From contig JBDRDO010000027.1 of the NCBI GenBank assembly GCA_043820655.1, positions 1-13,498 on the forward strand: a DNA stretch of 13,498 bases, given 5' to 3'. Positions 7,147-12,133 of this stretch are shown one piece after another. Made by a program: the position numbers and the translations under genes. The notes beneath the pieces are model-generated. The model was not told the DNA's origin. It searched no databases and was given only the letters and a program-made list of their open reading frames with translations. Position 1 is the first letter of the stretch; every line of letters starts with the position of its first letter. This stretch comes from JAZDEL01 sp043820655 (GTDB taxonomy: Archaea; Iainarchaeota; Iainarchaeia; Iainarchaeales; JAZDEL01).

Positions 7147-7845
7147 TTACTTTGCCGCGGGGGCACGGACTATTTCAAGCAAATCCGCAATATCCTTCAG
7201 AATATAATCAGGCTCGGGCCCCTTAACATCAAATGTTTGCCCGTATTTTGCAAGCGCTGCCTTCATCCCTGCTCTTTTCGCGCCCGCAATATCCCGCTCG
7301 GGGTTGTCCCCCACAAACAAAATCTCATCCGCAGCCATGCCCATCTGCTTTAGCGCGGCATCAAACGGAAGCCTGCTCGGCTTTCTCCGTTTTGTATCTC
7401 CTAGTGTAACAACAACATCAAAAAAATCCGCAAGGTTCATTTCACTAAGCCGTATCCACGCCCTCAGCCGCGGGGCATCACTCACAATCCCGAGTTTAAT
7501 CCCGCGCTCCTTCAAACGCAGCAATGTTGAGCGCACGTGCGGATAAGGCTCAAGCACGCCTGTCTGCGCGCGCCTGTACGCAGTAATCCCGCTTGCAAGA
7601 ATCTTATAATCAATGCCCCCTGCAACCTTCCCCAGAAACTTCTGGAAGATGCGCTGGTCCTCAATGCCGTGAACATCATAAAGTGAAAAAAGTTCCTTAT
7701 ACGCGGCATCCTTCTCAATCTGCAGGCCTGCATCAACCATTGCCGAAATTGCCGCCTCACAGCTTGCACGCTTCATGCGCATGAAATCAATCAACGTGTT
7801 GTCAAGGTCAAACAGGATTGCCCTCGGCACAAAGTCAGGCGCCAT
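7147..7845 (-). CDS. HAD superfamily hydrolase
   Basis: This 232-residue protein has all four haloacid-dehalogenase motifs: LFDLDNTLID with nucleophile Asp13 and acid/base Asp15, SDAP with Ser122, a motif III lysine near residue 155 (RRKPS), and GDNPERD with Asp180 and Asp185 for magnesium. The region from about residue 22 to 95 is a helical cap of the C1 type. This makes it a soluble phosphatase of the phosphoglycolate/pyrimidine-nucleotidase-like group, but the substrate cannot be read from the sequence. The ATG overlaps the stop of the upstream acidic-protein gene in a TAATG arrangement, so the two are probably translationally coupled. No separate promoter is evident. Confidence 0.88.
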   Translation of the reverse strand: MAPDFVPRAILFDLDNTLIDFMRMKRASCEAAISAMVDAGLQIEKDAAYKELFSLYDVHGIEDQRIFQKFLGKVAGGIDYKILASGITAYRRAQTGVLEPYPHVRSTLLRLKERGIKLGIVSDAPRLRAWIRLSEMNLADFFDVVVTLGDTKRRKPSRLPFDAALKQMGMAADEILFVGDNPERDIAGAKRAGMKAALAKYGQTFDVKGPEPDYILKDIADLLEIVRAPAAK

Positions 7846-8105
7846 TATTTTTTCTTCCCCGCCTTTTCCTTTGCTCCCTTGGGCGCGTTATCCGCATCCC
7901 CTGCACCGCATTCCCCTTTGCCATTGCCGGCATCGCCCCCATTAAACTGCTCGCCAAACTCCTCAAGGTCCTCATCATCAAGCCCGAGCTGTTTCAGCTT
8001 TAAGCGATGGTCTTCCTCAGTCATCTCATTGAACTCCTCAAGCCATACCTTATCCTCAGGCTTCGGAGGGAGCGGCTTGCCTTCCTTTTTCTTTGCACTG
8101 CGCAT
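7845..8105 (-). CDS. Uncharacterised small charged protein, 86 aa, coupled to the HAD hydrolase gene
   Basis: This gene is not recognised. Read from the ATG at 8105 it encodes 86 residues; a TTG two codons earlier (8111) is possible. The N-terminus is basic (MRSAKKKEGKP). The middle, about residues 18-55, is acidic and helical, with WLEEFNEMTEEDHRLKL and LDDEDLEEFGEQF. The C-terminal 30 residues are rich in Gly, Ala, Lys and Asp with a KEKAGKKK end, and are probably disordered. There are no catalytic motifs. A TATA box at 8129-8137 is 28 bases before the ATG. Its stop overlaps the start of the HAD gene by one base, so the pair is one operon; a partner or adaptor role is possible but is inference. 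Confidence 0.7.
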   Translation of the reverse strand: MRSAKKKEGKPLPPKPEDKVWLEEFNEMTEEDHRLKLKQLGLDDEDLEEFGEQFNGGDAGNGKGECGAGDADNAPKGAKEKAGKKK

Positions 8106-8128
8106 AGGCAAGTTGTAATGAAGAAACC

Positions 8129-8137
8129 TTTAATAAA
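8129..8137 (-). promoter_or_regulatory. TATA box for the 86-aa protein/HAD operon
   Basis: The minus strand reads TTTATTAAA, centred about 28 bases before the ATG at 8105, predicting a leaderless first gene. It diverges from the xerA promoter across a gap of about 135 bases. Confidence 0.5.
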
Positions 8138-8146
8138 TTTCTGCGT

Positions 8147-8200
8147 AGGGGGAAAGTTAAAAAAAGGATTGTGTGCCTGTGCAGCGCCCCTTTACCCCCT
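8147..8200. repeat. Inverted repeat in the divergent gap before xerA
   Basis: AGGGGGAAAG at 8147-8156 is matched by its near-complement CTTTACCCCCT at 8190-8200, differing by one extra base. A second, nested pair, GTGCAG at 8179-8184 and CTGCAC at 8199-8204, overlaps the right arm. The element lies between the two divergent TATA boxes, upstream of the xerA TATA box. It may be an operator or a leftover hairpin. Confidence 0.35.
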
Positions 8201-8210
8201 GCACAAAAAC

Positions 8211-8219
8211 AAATATTAA
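8211..8219 (+). promoter_or_regulatory. TATA box for the recombinase gene
   Basis: AAATATTAA is centred 27 bases before the ATG at 8242 and there is no ribosome site before the ATG. The recombinase mRNA should be leaderless. Confidence 0.55.
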
Positions 8220-8241
8220 CTACCTCGCAGATTAGTTTAAC

Positions 8242-9144
8242 ATGAAAAAAGATTATGCCGCAAATGAAAAGGCGGGCAGGCAGGGTGCCGCTGTGAAGCC
8301 TGTGCTTGCCCCTGAAAACGAGGAACTCCTGAAGCGTTTTGACCAGGAACTTGCGATTGTGGGGTACAGCCCACGGACACTGGAGATGTATAAGATGTAC
8401 ACCCGCGCATTCCTTGAGCACGCAAATAAGCCTGCAAAGGGAGCAACACGCGAGGACGTTGTCAGCTTCCTTGCGCACATGAAACAGGACCGCGGCTCGG
8501 GAAATGCAACCCTTGCACTGGTGCACGCATCCCTCAAATTCTTCTTCCACACATTCCTACATATGAAAATAATAGAGGACATCAAGATACCCAAGCGCGA
8601 GAAGAAACTTCCAACTGTGCTGACAAAGGATGAGGTCAAGGCGCTTATAAAGGCGACAAAGCACGGCAGGAACAGGCTTATGGTAGAGATGCTCTACTCC
8701 TCAGGCCTGCGCGTAAGCGAACTTGTAAAAATGCGTGCGGAAGACATCGATTTACGGGAGAAAATGGGGCGCGTTAAAGGCGGAAAGGGGGGCAAAGACA
8801 GGACTATAATCCTCTCTACTGAGTGGTGCAGGGGAATAAAACGCCACCTTAAACATAAAAAAATTAAGAGTGACTCCCTGTTCTCAAAGAAGAACGGCAA
8901 GCCGCTCTCGGCAGACACCATACAGCGCATCATCAGGGAGTCCGCAGAAAAGGCAGGCATACAGAAGCATGTAACCCCGCACTCAATGCGCCACTCGTTT
9001 GCAACACACCTTTTAGAGGGAGGGGAAAACATCAGAAAAATACAGGAGCTTTTAGGGCACAGCAACCTCAACACAACGCAGATTTACACCACGGTTTCCA
9101 CAGAGGAACTTAAAAAAGTGCGCAGCCCGCTGGATTCGTTGTGA
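8242..9144 (+). CDS. xerA: Tyrosine recombinase, XerA/XerC/D type
   Basis: This 300-residue recombinase cuts and rejoins DNA through a tyrosine-DNA intermediate. The N-terminal SAM-like core-binding domain spans about residues 24-115 (SPRTLEMYKMYTRAFLEH). The catalytic domain follows with every active-site residue present: Arg157 in SSGLRVSEL, Lys182 in GKGGKDR, His247 and Arg250 in HSMRHSFATHLLEGG, His273 in LGHSNLNTTQ, and Tyr282 in IYTTVS. The compact size and single-gene setting match archaeal XerA, which resolves chromosome dimers at a dif site. Integrase of a mobile element is the alternative, but no flanking attachment duplication of the nearby tRNA was found. The ATG is 27 bases from a TATA box. 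A hairpin-forming stretch follows the stop codon. Confidence 0.92.
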   Translation: MKKDYAANEKAGRQGAAVKPVLAPENEELLKRFDQELAIVGYSPRTLEMYKMYTRAFLEHANKPAKGATREDVVSFLAHMKQDRGSGNATLALVHASLKFFFHTFLHMKIIEDIKIPKREKKLPTVLTKDEVKALIKATKHGRNRLMVEMLYSSGLRVSELVKMRAEDIDLREKMGRVKGGKGGKDRTIILSTEWCRGIKRHLKHKKIKSDSLFSKKNGKPLSADTIQRIIRESAEKAGIQKHVTPHSMRHSFATHLLEGGENIRKIQELLGHSNLNTTQIYTTVSTEELKKVRSPLDSL

Positions 9145-9145
9145 G

Positions 9146-9196
9146 TAGTGAAGGGACGCAGGTTCAGATGTAAGTAGAACCCCGGCACTTCCACTA
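9146..9196 (+). repeat. Imperfect hairpin directly after xerA
   Basis: TAGTG at 9146-9150 pairs with CACTA at 9192-9196 and GGTTC at 9161-9165 pairs with GAACC at 9177-9181. Weaker pairing such as AAG/CTT lies between, and the apical loop has 11 bases. It could be a 3' stem that stabilises or ends the xerA transcript. It has no T run and does not fold as a tRNA. Confidence 0.35.
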
Positions 9197-9250
9197 ATGC
9201 GGGCAAAGTTTTTGCCACACATCCAACCCGCACCACTGCACCATGCAACA

Positions 9251-9268
9251 AATATAGTTATGTATATT
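9251..9268. repeat. Candidate recombinase (dif-like) site: AATATA - 6 bases - TATATT
   Basis: AATATA at 9251-9256 and TATATT at 9263-9268 are perfect inverted arms around a 6-base centre, GTTATG. Known archaeal dif sites have 11-base arms around a 6-base centre with inner TATA-rich arm ends. Only the inner six positions match here, so this is a weak candidate that is interesting mainly because it lies about 107 bases after xerA. Confidence 0.2.
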
Positions 9269-9380
9269 GAAAATAACACATATCCAGCCATATGAAAAAT
9301 TAAAATAATTATGTATATATGGCAGGGAAATGCCCCGCAGACAGGTAAAAACAACAAACTACGGGGGAGATTAACAAAAC

Positions 9381-9389
9381 ATTTATATA
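9381..9389 (+). promoter_or_regulatory. TATA box for the PRC-barrel gene
   Basis: ATTTATATA is a near-perfect archaeal TATA box. Transcription would begin near 9411, leaving a leader of about 30 bases that carries GGTGG before the ATG at 9442. Confidence 0.65.
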
Positions 9390-9441
9390 TTCTGGGGGAC
9401 TTATTAATAACGAACTGCCGACAATGGCAGGGGGTGGATAA

Positions 9442-9705
9442 ATGACAGTAAGACTTTCGAAACTTTTTGGCATGGACATCTATACAACCGATGCCGAATA
9501 CAAAGGCAAAGTTTTTGACCTTGTGATTAATCTTGAGAAAGGCAGGTTGGAAACAATAACAACCGAGGCACTTAAGGCAAGGACAAAAATTGAGGCAAAG
9601 AAAATAATCAGCGAGAAAAGCATCCCTTACAAAACAGTAAAGGCTGCAAAAGACATAGTACTTGTTTCCGGCAGTAGGACTGCGGGCGATTCCGCATCAG
9701 ATTAA
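9442..9705 (+). CDS. PRC-barrel domain protein
   Basis: This 87-residue protein is almost entirely one PRC-barrel domain. The N-terminal MTVRLSKLFGMDIYTTDAEYKGKVFDLVINLEKGRLETI is the characteristic start: 'G..V.T..G...GKV.D..ID...GRI' in most family members, with VFDLVINLEKG as the core strand pair. IPYKTVKAAKDIVLV forms the closing strands. Stand-alone copies are common in archaea. Some have been linked to cell division and RNA-related roles, but no specific function can be assigned here. A classic TATA box at 9381-9389 and GGTG 5 bases before the ATG support an actively expressed, Shine-Dalgarno-led gene. It ends in SASD, followed by a GC-rich hairpin. Confidence 0.88.
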   Translation: MTVRLSKLFGMDIYTTDAEYKGKVFDLVINLEKGRLETITTEALKARTKIEAKKIISEKSIPYKTVKAAKDIVLVSGSRTAGDSASD

Positions 9706-9710
9706 GGGCT

Positions 9711-9731
9711 GCCGGCCTCTTTTTGGCCCGC
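9711..9731 (+). terminator. Possible terminator after the PRC-barrel gene
   Basis: GCCGGCC at 9711-9717 and GGCCCGC at 9725-9731 pair at six of seven positions around a TCTTTTT loop, six bases after the stop codon. The T-run in the loop could itself act as an archaeal U-rich termination signal. Confidence 0.35.
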
Positions 9732-9774
9732 ACAGGTGGGCAAACCAAACAATTCCAGAGGCACGATTTTCAAA

Positions 9775-9786
9775 ATATATTTAAAA
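9775..9786 (+). promoter_or_regulatory. TATA box for the uncharacterised 196-aa gene
   Basis: ATATATTTAAAA predicts transcription from near 9807, which gives a long leader of about 70 bases before the TTG start at 9880. The predicted start falls inside the palindrome at 9802-9824. Confidence 0.5.
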
Positions 9787-9801
9787 AGCTTATTGCATAA
9801 A

Positions 9802-9824
9802 TTATGTATTAACGTTATACATAA
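9802..9824. promoter_or_regulatory. Palindrome at the predicted transcription start of the 196-aa gene (candidate operator)
   Basis: TTATGTAT at 9802-9809 and ATACATAA at 9817-9824 are perfect 8-base inverted arms around TAACGTT, which itself contains the palindrome AACGTT. The element covers the predicted start point of the downstream gene, a position where a dimeric repressor would block transcription. The same half-site occurs twice more near xerA. Confidence 0.5.
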
Positions 9825-9879
9825 ACAATGTTATTTTGATAGTTAGTTGTATTAGTGGAAGTATGGGGGTTGGTGTGAT

Positions 9880-10470
9880 TTGAAAGGTTATTTTATTCAA
9901 TATAAATTCATATTGCCGGAAACAATCAAACACTCCTCATATACTTATCAAAAACTCTTCAGGGCAATATACGGATACACCCAAAACGTAACCAAATCCA
10001 ATGGCAAAACCTACCAATATCACAGGGCAGGCATTCTTTCAAATACTCCTTATCTGCGCCCCGGTAAAAACTGTGTCATTATCCCGCCTGGTGAGTTTAA
10101 TCAACTCACCACTTTCTTTAAAACCGGTAAAAACCCCAGCCACTATTGGCGCGGAAAGGGTGACTGGAAGGCGGTTTATTATATGGATGAAAAGGTCCTT
10201 TCTGATTCCGATGTTGTTTCCGCACTTGAGGGCCTGCTTGAACGCCAGCAGGTAACTGATGTTTCAAAAACGCCATCGACGCTTACTGCTGAGCTTGCCG
10301 TTGTTTTAAATGCGATTAAGTCCGGCCAGAAGGTTGATGCGCAGTACAAACAAACTATTCTGGGCAAGGCTGAATCAGTGGTTTCCAATATCTGGTTTAA
10401 GGAATGTTCCGCACGCTCACCTAAATTGAGCGCATTTTACAGCGGGTACAGGGCTCTAAAAGGCGCCTGA
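9880..10470 (+). CDS. Uncharacterised conserved-looking archaeal protein, 196 aa
   Basis: No function is recognised. The 196-residue protein starts with TTG (no in-frame ATG or GTG lies nearby), preceded by GGTG and, further up, GGGGGT. The first 100 residues are rich in Tyr, Lys and aromatic residues and look compact: YKFILPETIK, YQKLFRAIYGYTQNV, YHRAGILSNTPYLRPGKNCVIIPP and HYWRGKGDWKAVYYMDE. I have a general impression of similar sequences in archaeal genomes, but no characterised relative comes to mind. Residues 110-160 are helical. There are no membrane segments, signal peptide or familiar catalytic motif. A palindrome covers its predicted transcription start. It converges with the winged-helix-like gene, with 5 bases between stops, so the two may regulate each other or share an origin. 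Confidence 0.8.
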   Translation: MKGYFIQYKFILPETIKHSSYTYQKLFRAIYGYTQNVTKSNGKTYQYHRAGILSNTPYLRPGKNCVIIPPGEFNQLTTFFKTGKNPSHYWRGKGDWKAVYYMDEKVLSDSDVVSALEGLLERQQVTDVSKTPSTLTAELAVVLNAIKSGQKVDAQYKQTILGKAESVVSNIWFKECSARSPKLSAFYSGYRALKGA

Positions 10471-10475
10471 ATTTA

Positions 10476-10934
10476 TCAATCCCTGCGTTTTTCCTTTTCT
10501 TTTTTTGCAGTGGCTTCCACGCGCGCACCTCTTTTTTCAGCACCAATCCTGATTAGGAGGTCGCGCTTCCTCCACTTTCTCCGCCCGCCCGCGCTTGTGC
10601 TTTCAAACAACCCCGCGTCCGCAAGTGTTTTTATGTAAGGGTAAAGGCTGCGGTCATTTCCATATTCTATACCGTAGATCTCCTGTATTCTGCGTTTTAT
10701 TTCCTCCATATCTATCCATTCTTCAAATCCAACGATCCCAACTATATGAAATGCCTGGCTGTTTTCGACAAATTCCAGATAGTCCCATATGCTGTGCACC
10801 TCTTCTTTAGTGCCTGTGTCTTCAGTTGCTTCTTCAGCATAGATAGTGTCTTTTACAGGCGCCGTGCTTTCTGTGTTGGCCCAGCTTGCCACTCTTGCCA
10901 GGGCGTTTATCAATCCGCGCACAATGCTTTTCAT
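10476..10934 (-). CDS. Uncharacterised protein with a winged-helix-like region, 152 aa
   Basis: No specific family is recognised. Read from the ATG at 10934 it has 152 residues; a TTG at 10943 would add three. Residues 1-20 are a short amphipathic helix, and about 22-50 are acidic and probably flexible. Residues 55-130 look like a winged helix-turn-helix: helix around 52-66, IDMEEIKRRIQEIYGIE, then DRSLYPYIKTLADAGLFES as the likely recognition helix, and AGGRRKWRKRDLLIRI as the wing. The last 20 residues are strongly basic (KKEKEKRRD). This points to a DNA-binding regulator, by shape rather than by family match. A 10-base palindrome, GGTAATTACC, lies upstream of its likely TATA element (10963-10973). 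It is tail-to-tail with the 196-aa gene. Confidence 0.72.
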   Translation of the reverse strand: MKSIVRGLINALARVASWANTESTAPVKDTIYAEEATEDTGTKEEVHSIWDYLEFVENSQAFHIVGIVGFEEWIDMEEIKRRIQEIYGIEYGNDRSLYPYIKTLADAGLFESTSAGGRRKWRKRDLLIRIGAEKRGARVEATAKKEKEKRRD

Positions 10935-10977
10935 ATTAATCAACAGTATAATGAGCGTAATGACTTAAAATAGTTAC

Positions 10978-10987
10978 GGTAATTACC
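10978..10987. promoter_or_regulatory. Perfect 10-base palindrome upstream of the winged-helix-like gene
   Basis: GGTAATTACC sits just upstream of the likely TATA element at 10963-10973 of the minus-strand gene. A dimeric activator or autoregulator could bind here. A half-site-like GGTAAATA follows at 11058-11065. Confidence 0.35.
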
Positions 10988-11074
10988 TGATTTTAAGCAC
11001 ATTTTGATGTATGTGTGTGAAAAAACAGGCCTGCGGGTGTAATTTTGCAAAAAATTAGGTAAATATCGCGCCAA

Positions 11075-11311
11075 AAGTGCGTGGGTTTTCGGCTGATTTT
11101 TTGGCAAATCAATACATACACATAAAGTTTCATAGGAAGTGCGTGGTTTTTTGTCAAATTCTACAGATTGCGCAGGAAAGTGCGTGCAAGCAGGCCAATC
11201 CCTTCTCTGCTGCGTTTGAAAGTGCGTGGCTTTAAAACAGGCGTTTCAGGTCAGGGCTTATTTGTGCGTGGGTGTATGCCTGCCTTTGGGGTGCATTTTC
11301 GTGCGGGCGTG
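11075..11311 (+). repeat. Regularly spaced GTGCGTG repeat array
   Basis: The core GTGCGTG occurs five times in the same direction, starting at 11077, 11139, 11180, 11222 and 11264. The first four are preceded by AA, giving AAGTGCGTG, and four of the five are followed by G. The start-to-start steps are 62, 41, 42 and 42 bases. A degraded sixth copy, GTGCGGGCGTG, begins at 11301. Copies 1 and 2 also share flanks ending TTTTTTGGCAAATC and TTTTTTGTCAAATT. The 42-base step equals four helical turns and 62 is close to six, so all copies would face the same side of the helix. The sequences between the copies are not alike, which excludes a simple tandem repeat or a normal CRISPR. Confidence 0.75.
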
Positions 11312-11355
11312 AAAATTGAGTGGAAAACAAGAGCCACGCGGCAAAACTAAATAGA

Positions 11356-11430
11356 TAGCGGGGGAAGGATTTGAACCTTCGACCTTCGGGTTATGAGCCC
11401 GACGGGCACTCCAGGCTGCCCTACCCCGCT
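11356..11430 (-). tRNA. Initiator tRNA-Met (CAT anticodon)
   Basis: The minus strand folds into a complete 75-base tRNA. The acceptor stem is AGCGGGG paired with CCCCGCT with discriminator A. The D arm is GGGC/GCCC, the anticodon stem TCGGG/CCCGA around loop CTCATAA, and the T arm GAAGG TTCAAAT CCTTC. The anticodon is CAT. Two features mark it as the initiator: the A1:U72 pair typical of archaeal and eukaryotic initiators, and three consecutive G:C pairs at the bottom of the anticodon stem. No intron is present and the 3' CCA is not encoded. T-rich sequence right after the 3' end on the minus strand (TATTTAGTTTTG) probably ends transcription. Confidence 0.96.
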
Positions 11431-11553
11431 ATAAAACTAAGCCTATTCAAACCATTTTTCTACCTATCTTTTGAAAAACAAACCGTTTTTGGTGTTTTTA
11501 GACGTATTTAGTGCTTTTCTTTATTGTGCCGTTTGTCCAAGAAACTGTGTTTT

Positions 11554-12087
11554 TTACACCATTTTCCCTATCGCCCCCACCTCTCCCTTTATCAAATCCA
11601 GGCTTTTTTTCAGCTTGCGCATTCTGGCGGCATTATTTACCGCCCCCATGGTGTTTCCACATTCCGGGCATTTAAACTCATATTCTGCGGCAATTTCAAA
11701 CGGAACATTGCTGCAACTCTTGGTGCAACTGAAAAAGGCATAGTTCCTCTCATATTCTATCTTTGCCTCTATCCTCTTTATTTCATCCCCCTGCTGTTCC
11801 AGTATAAGTGAGGCGACCCTTTTTGGCTTCACTTCCCACGAATACGAATACCACCCTGTTTTGGGATTCCTGCTTTTCTGGTATTCCGCAATCCCGCGGT
11901 AGTGCAGCCTGTTAAGGATGGTCCGTATTTCAGTTATTTTAAGCTTCAGTTTCTTCTCGATTTCCTCATCAGTAATCGGCGTCCTTTTCTTCTCGCAAAT
12001 TTTCATAAGCGCGGGCGCGTGCTCCCCCCCGACAGAGTTGAGAAACTGCTGTGTAATTGTAAAATCGCTTAGTCGCTTGCCCGGCAT
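11554..12087 (-). CDS. tfe: Transcription initiation factor E alpha subunit (TFE)
   Basis: TFE helps open the promoter by stabilising the RNA polymerase pre-initiation complex, together with TBP and TFB. The 177-residue protein has the family layout. An N-terminal winged-helix domain covers residues 10-90, with ITDEEIEKKLKLKITEIRTILNRLHYRGIAEY as helices and GWYSYSWEVKP as the wing. A linker helix follows near 92-115, then a zinc ribbon with Cys121, Cys125, Cys140 and Cys143 (CTKSC and CPEC). The first knuckle is C-x3-C rather than the usual C-x2-C. The ATG at 12087 is 27 bases after the centre of a TATA box at 12110-12118, so the mRNA should be leaderless. A TTTGTTTTT run at about 11473-11482 on the minus strand may end the transcript. 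Confidence 0.93.
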   Translation of the reverse strand: MPGKRLSDFTITQQFLNSVGGEHAPALMKICEKKRTPITDEEIEKKLKLKITEIRTILNRLHYRGIAEYQKSRNPKTGWYSYSWEVKPKRVASLILEQQGDEIKRIEAKIEYERNYAFFSCTKSCSNVPFEIAAEYEFKCPECGNTMGAVNNAARMRKLKKSLDLIKGEVGAIGKMV

Positions 12088-12109
12088 AATATACTTTCTA
12101 CAGCCAACG

Positions 12110-12118
12110 GTTTAAATA
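12110..12118 (-). promoter_or_regulatory. TATA box for TFE
   Basis: The minus strand reads TATTTAAAC, centred about 27 bases before the TFE ATG. It lies immediately after the Trm56 stop, so TFE has its own promoter rather than depending on read-through. Confidence 0.55.
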
Positions 12119-12133
12119 GGTATTTCGGATTTT

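Larger units (their letters stand above)
9145..9441. other. Intergenic region between xerA and the PRC-barrel gene
   Basis: These 297 bases have no credible gene. The first 50 hold an imperfect hairpin (9146-9196). The middle is AT-rich and carries two TTATGTATA motifs, at 9258-9266 and 9309-9317. The right end holds the TATA box and ribosome site of the PRC-barrel gene. Confidence 0.6.
10935..11355. other. Gene-free region between the winged-helix-like gene and initiator tRNA
   Basis: This stretch of 421 bases carries no credible gene. The left part (to about 11070) is AT-rich and holds the promoter of the winged-helix-like gene. The right part carries the GTGCGTG repeat array. A 60-codon open frame at 11168-11350 is judged an effect of the repeats: it starts with TTG, has no ribosome site, and the first two repeat copies are out of its frame. 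Confidence 0.6.

Noticed and set aside
8056..8550. 164-codon minus-strand ORF over the start of the recombinase gene
   Set aside because: Overlaps xerA and its promoter; Cys-rich random-like translation.
11075..11311. CRISPR array
   Set aside because: The repeated core is only 7-10 bases, the spacers are not accompanied by a full-length repeat, and no cas genes are present.
11168..11350. 60-codon plus-strand open frame
   Set aside because: TTG start, no ribosome site or promoter; its pattern comes from the repeat array, two copies of which are out of frame.
8242..11430. Integrated element using the initiator tRNA as attachment site
   Set aside because: No copy of the tRNA 3' end was found elsewhere in the window, and the recombinase has the compact XerA form; a far boundary outside the window cannot be excluded.
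11471..11743. 90-codon plus-strand ORF
   Set aside because: Antisense to the TFE C-terminus and its T-rich downstream gap; no motif or ribosome site.
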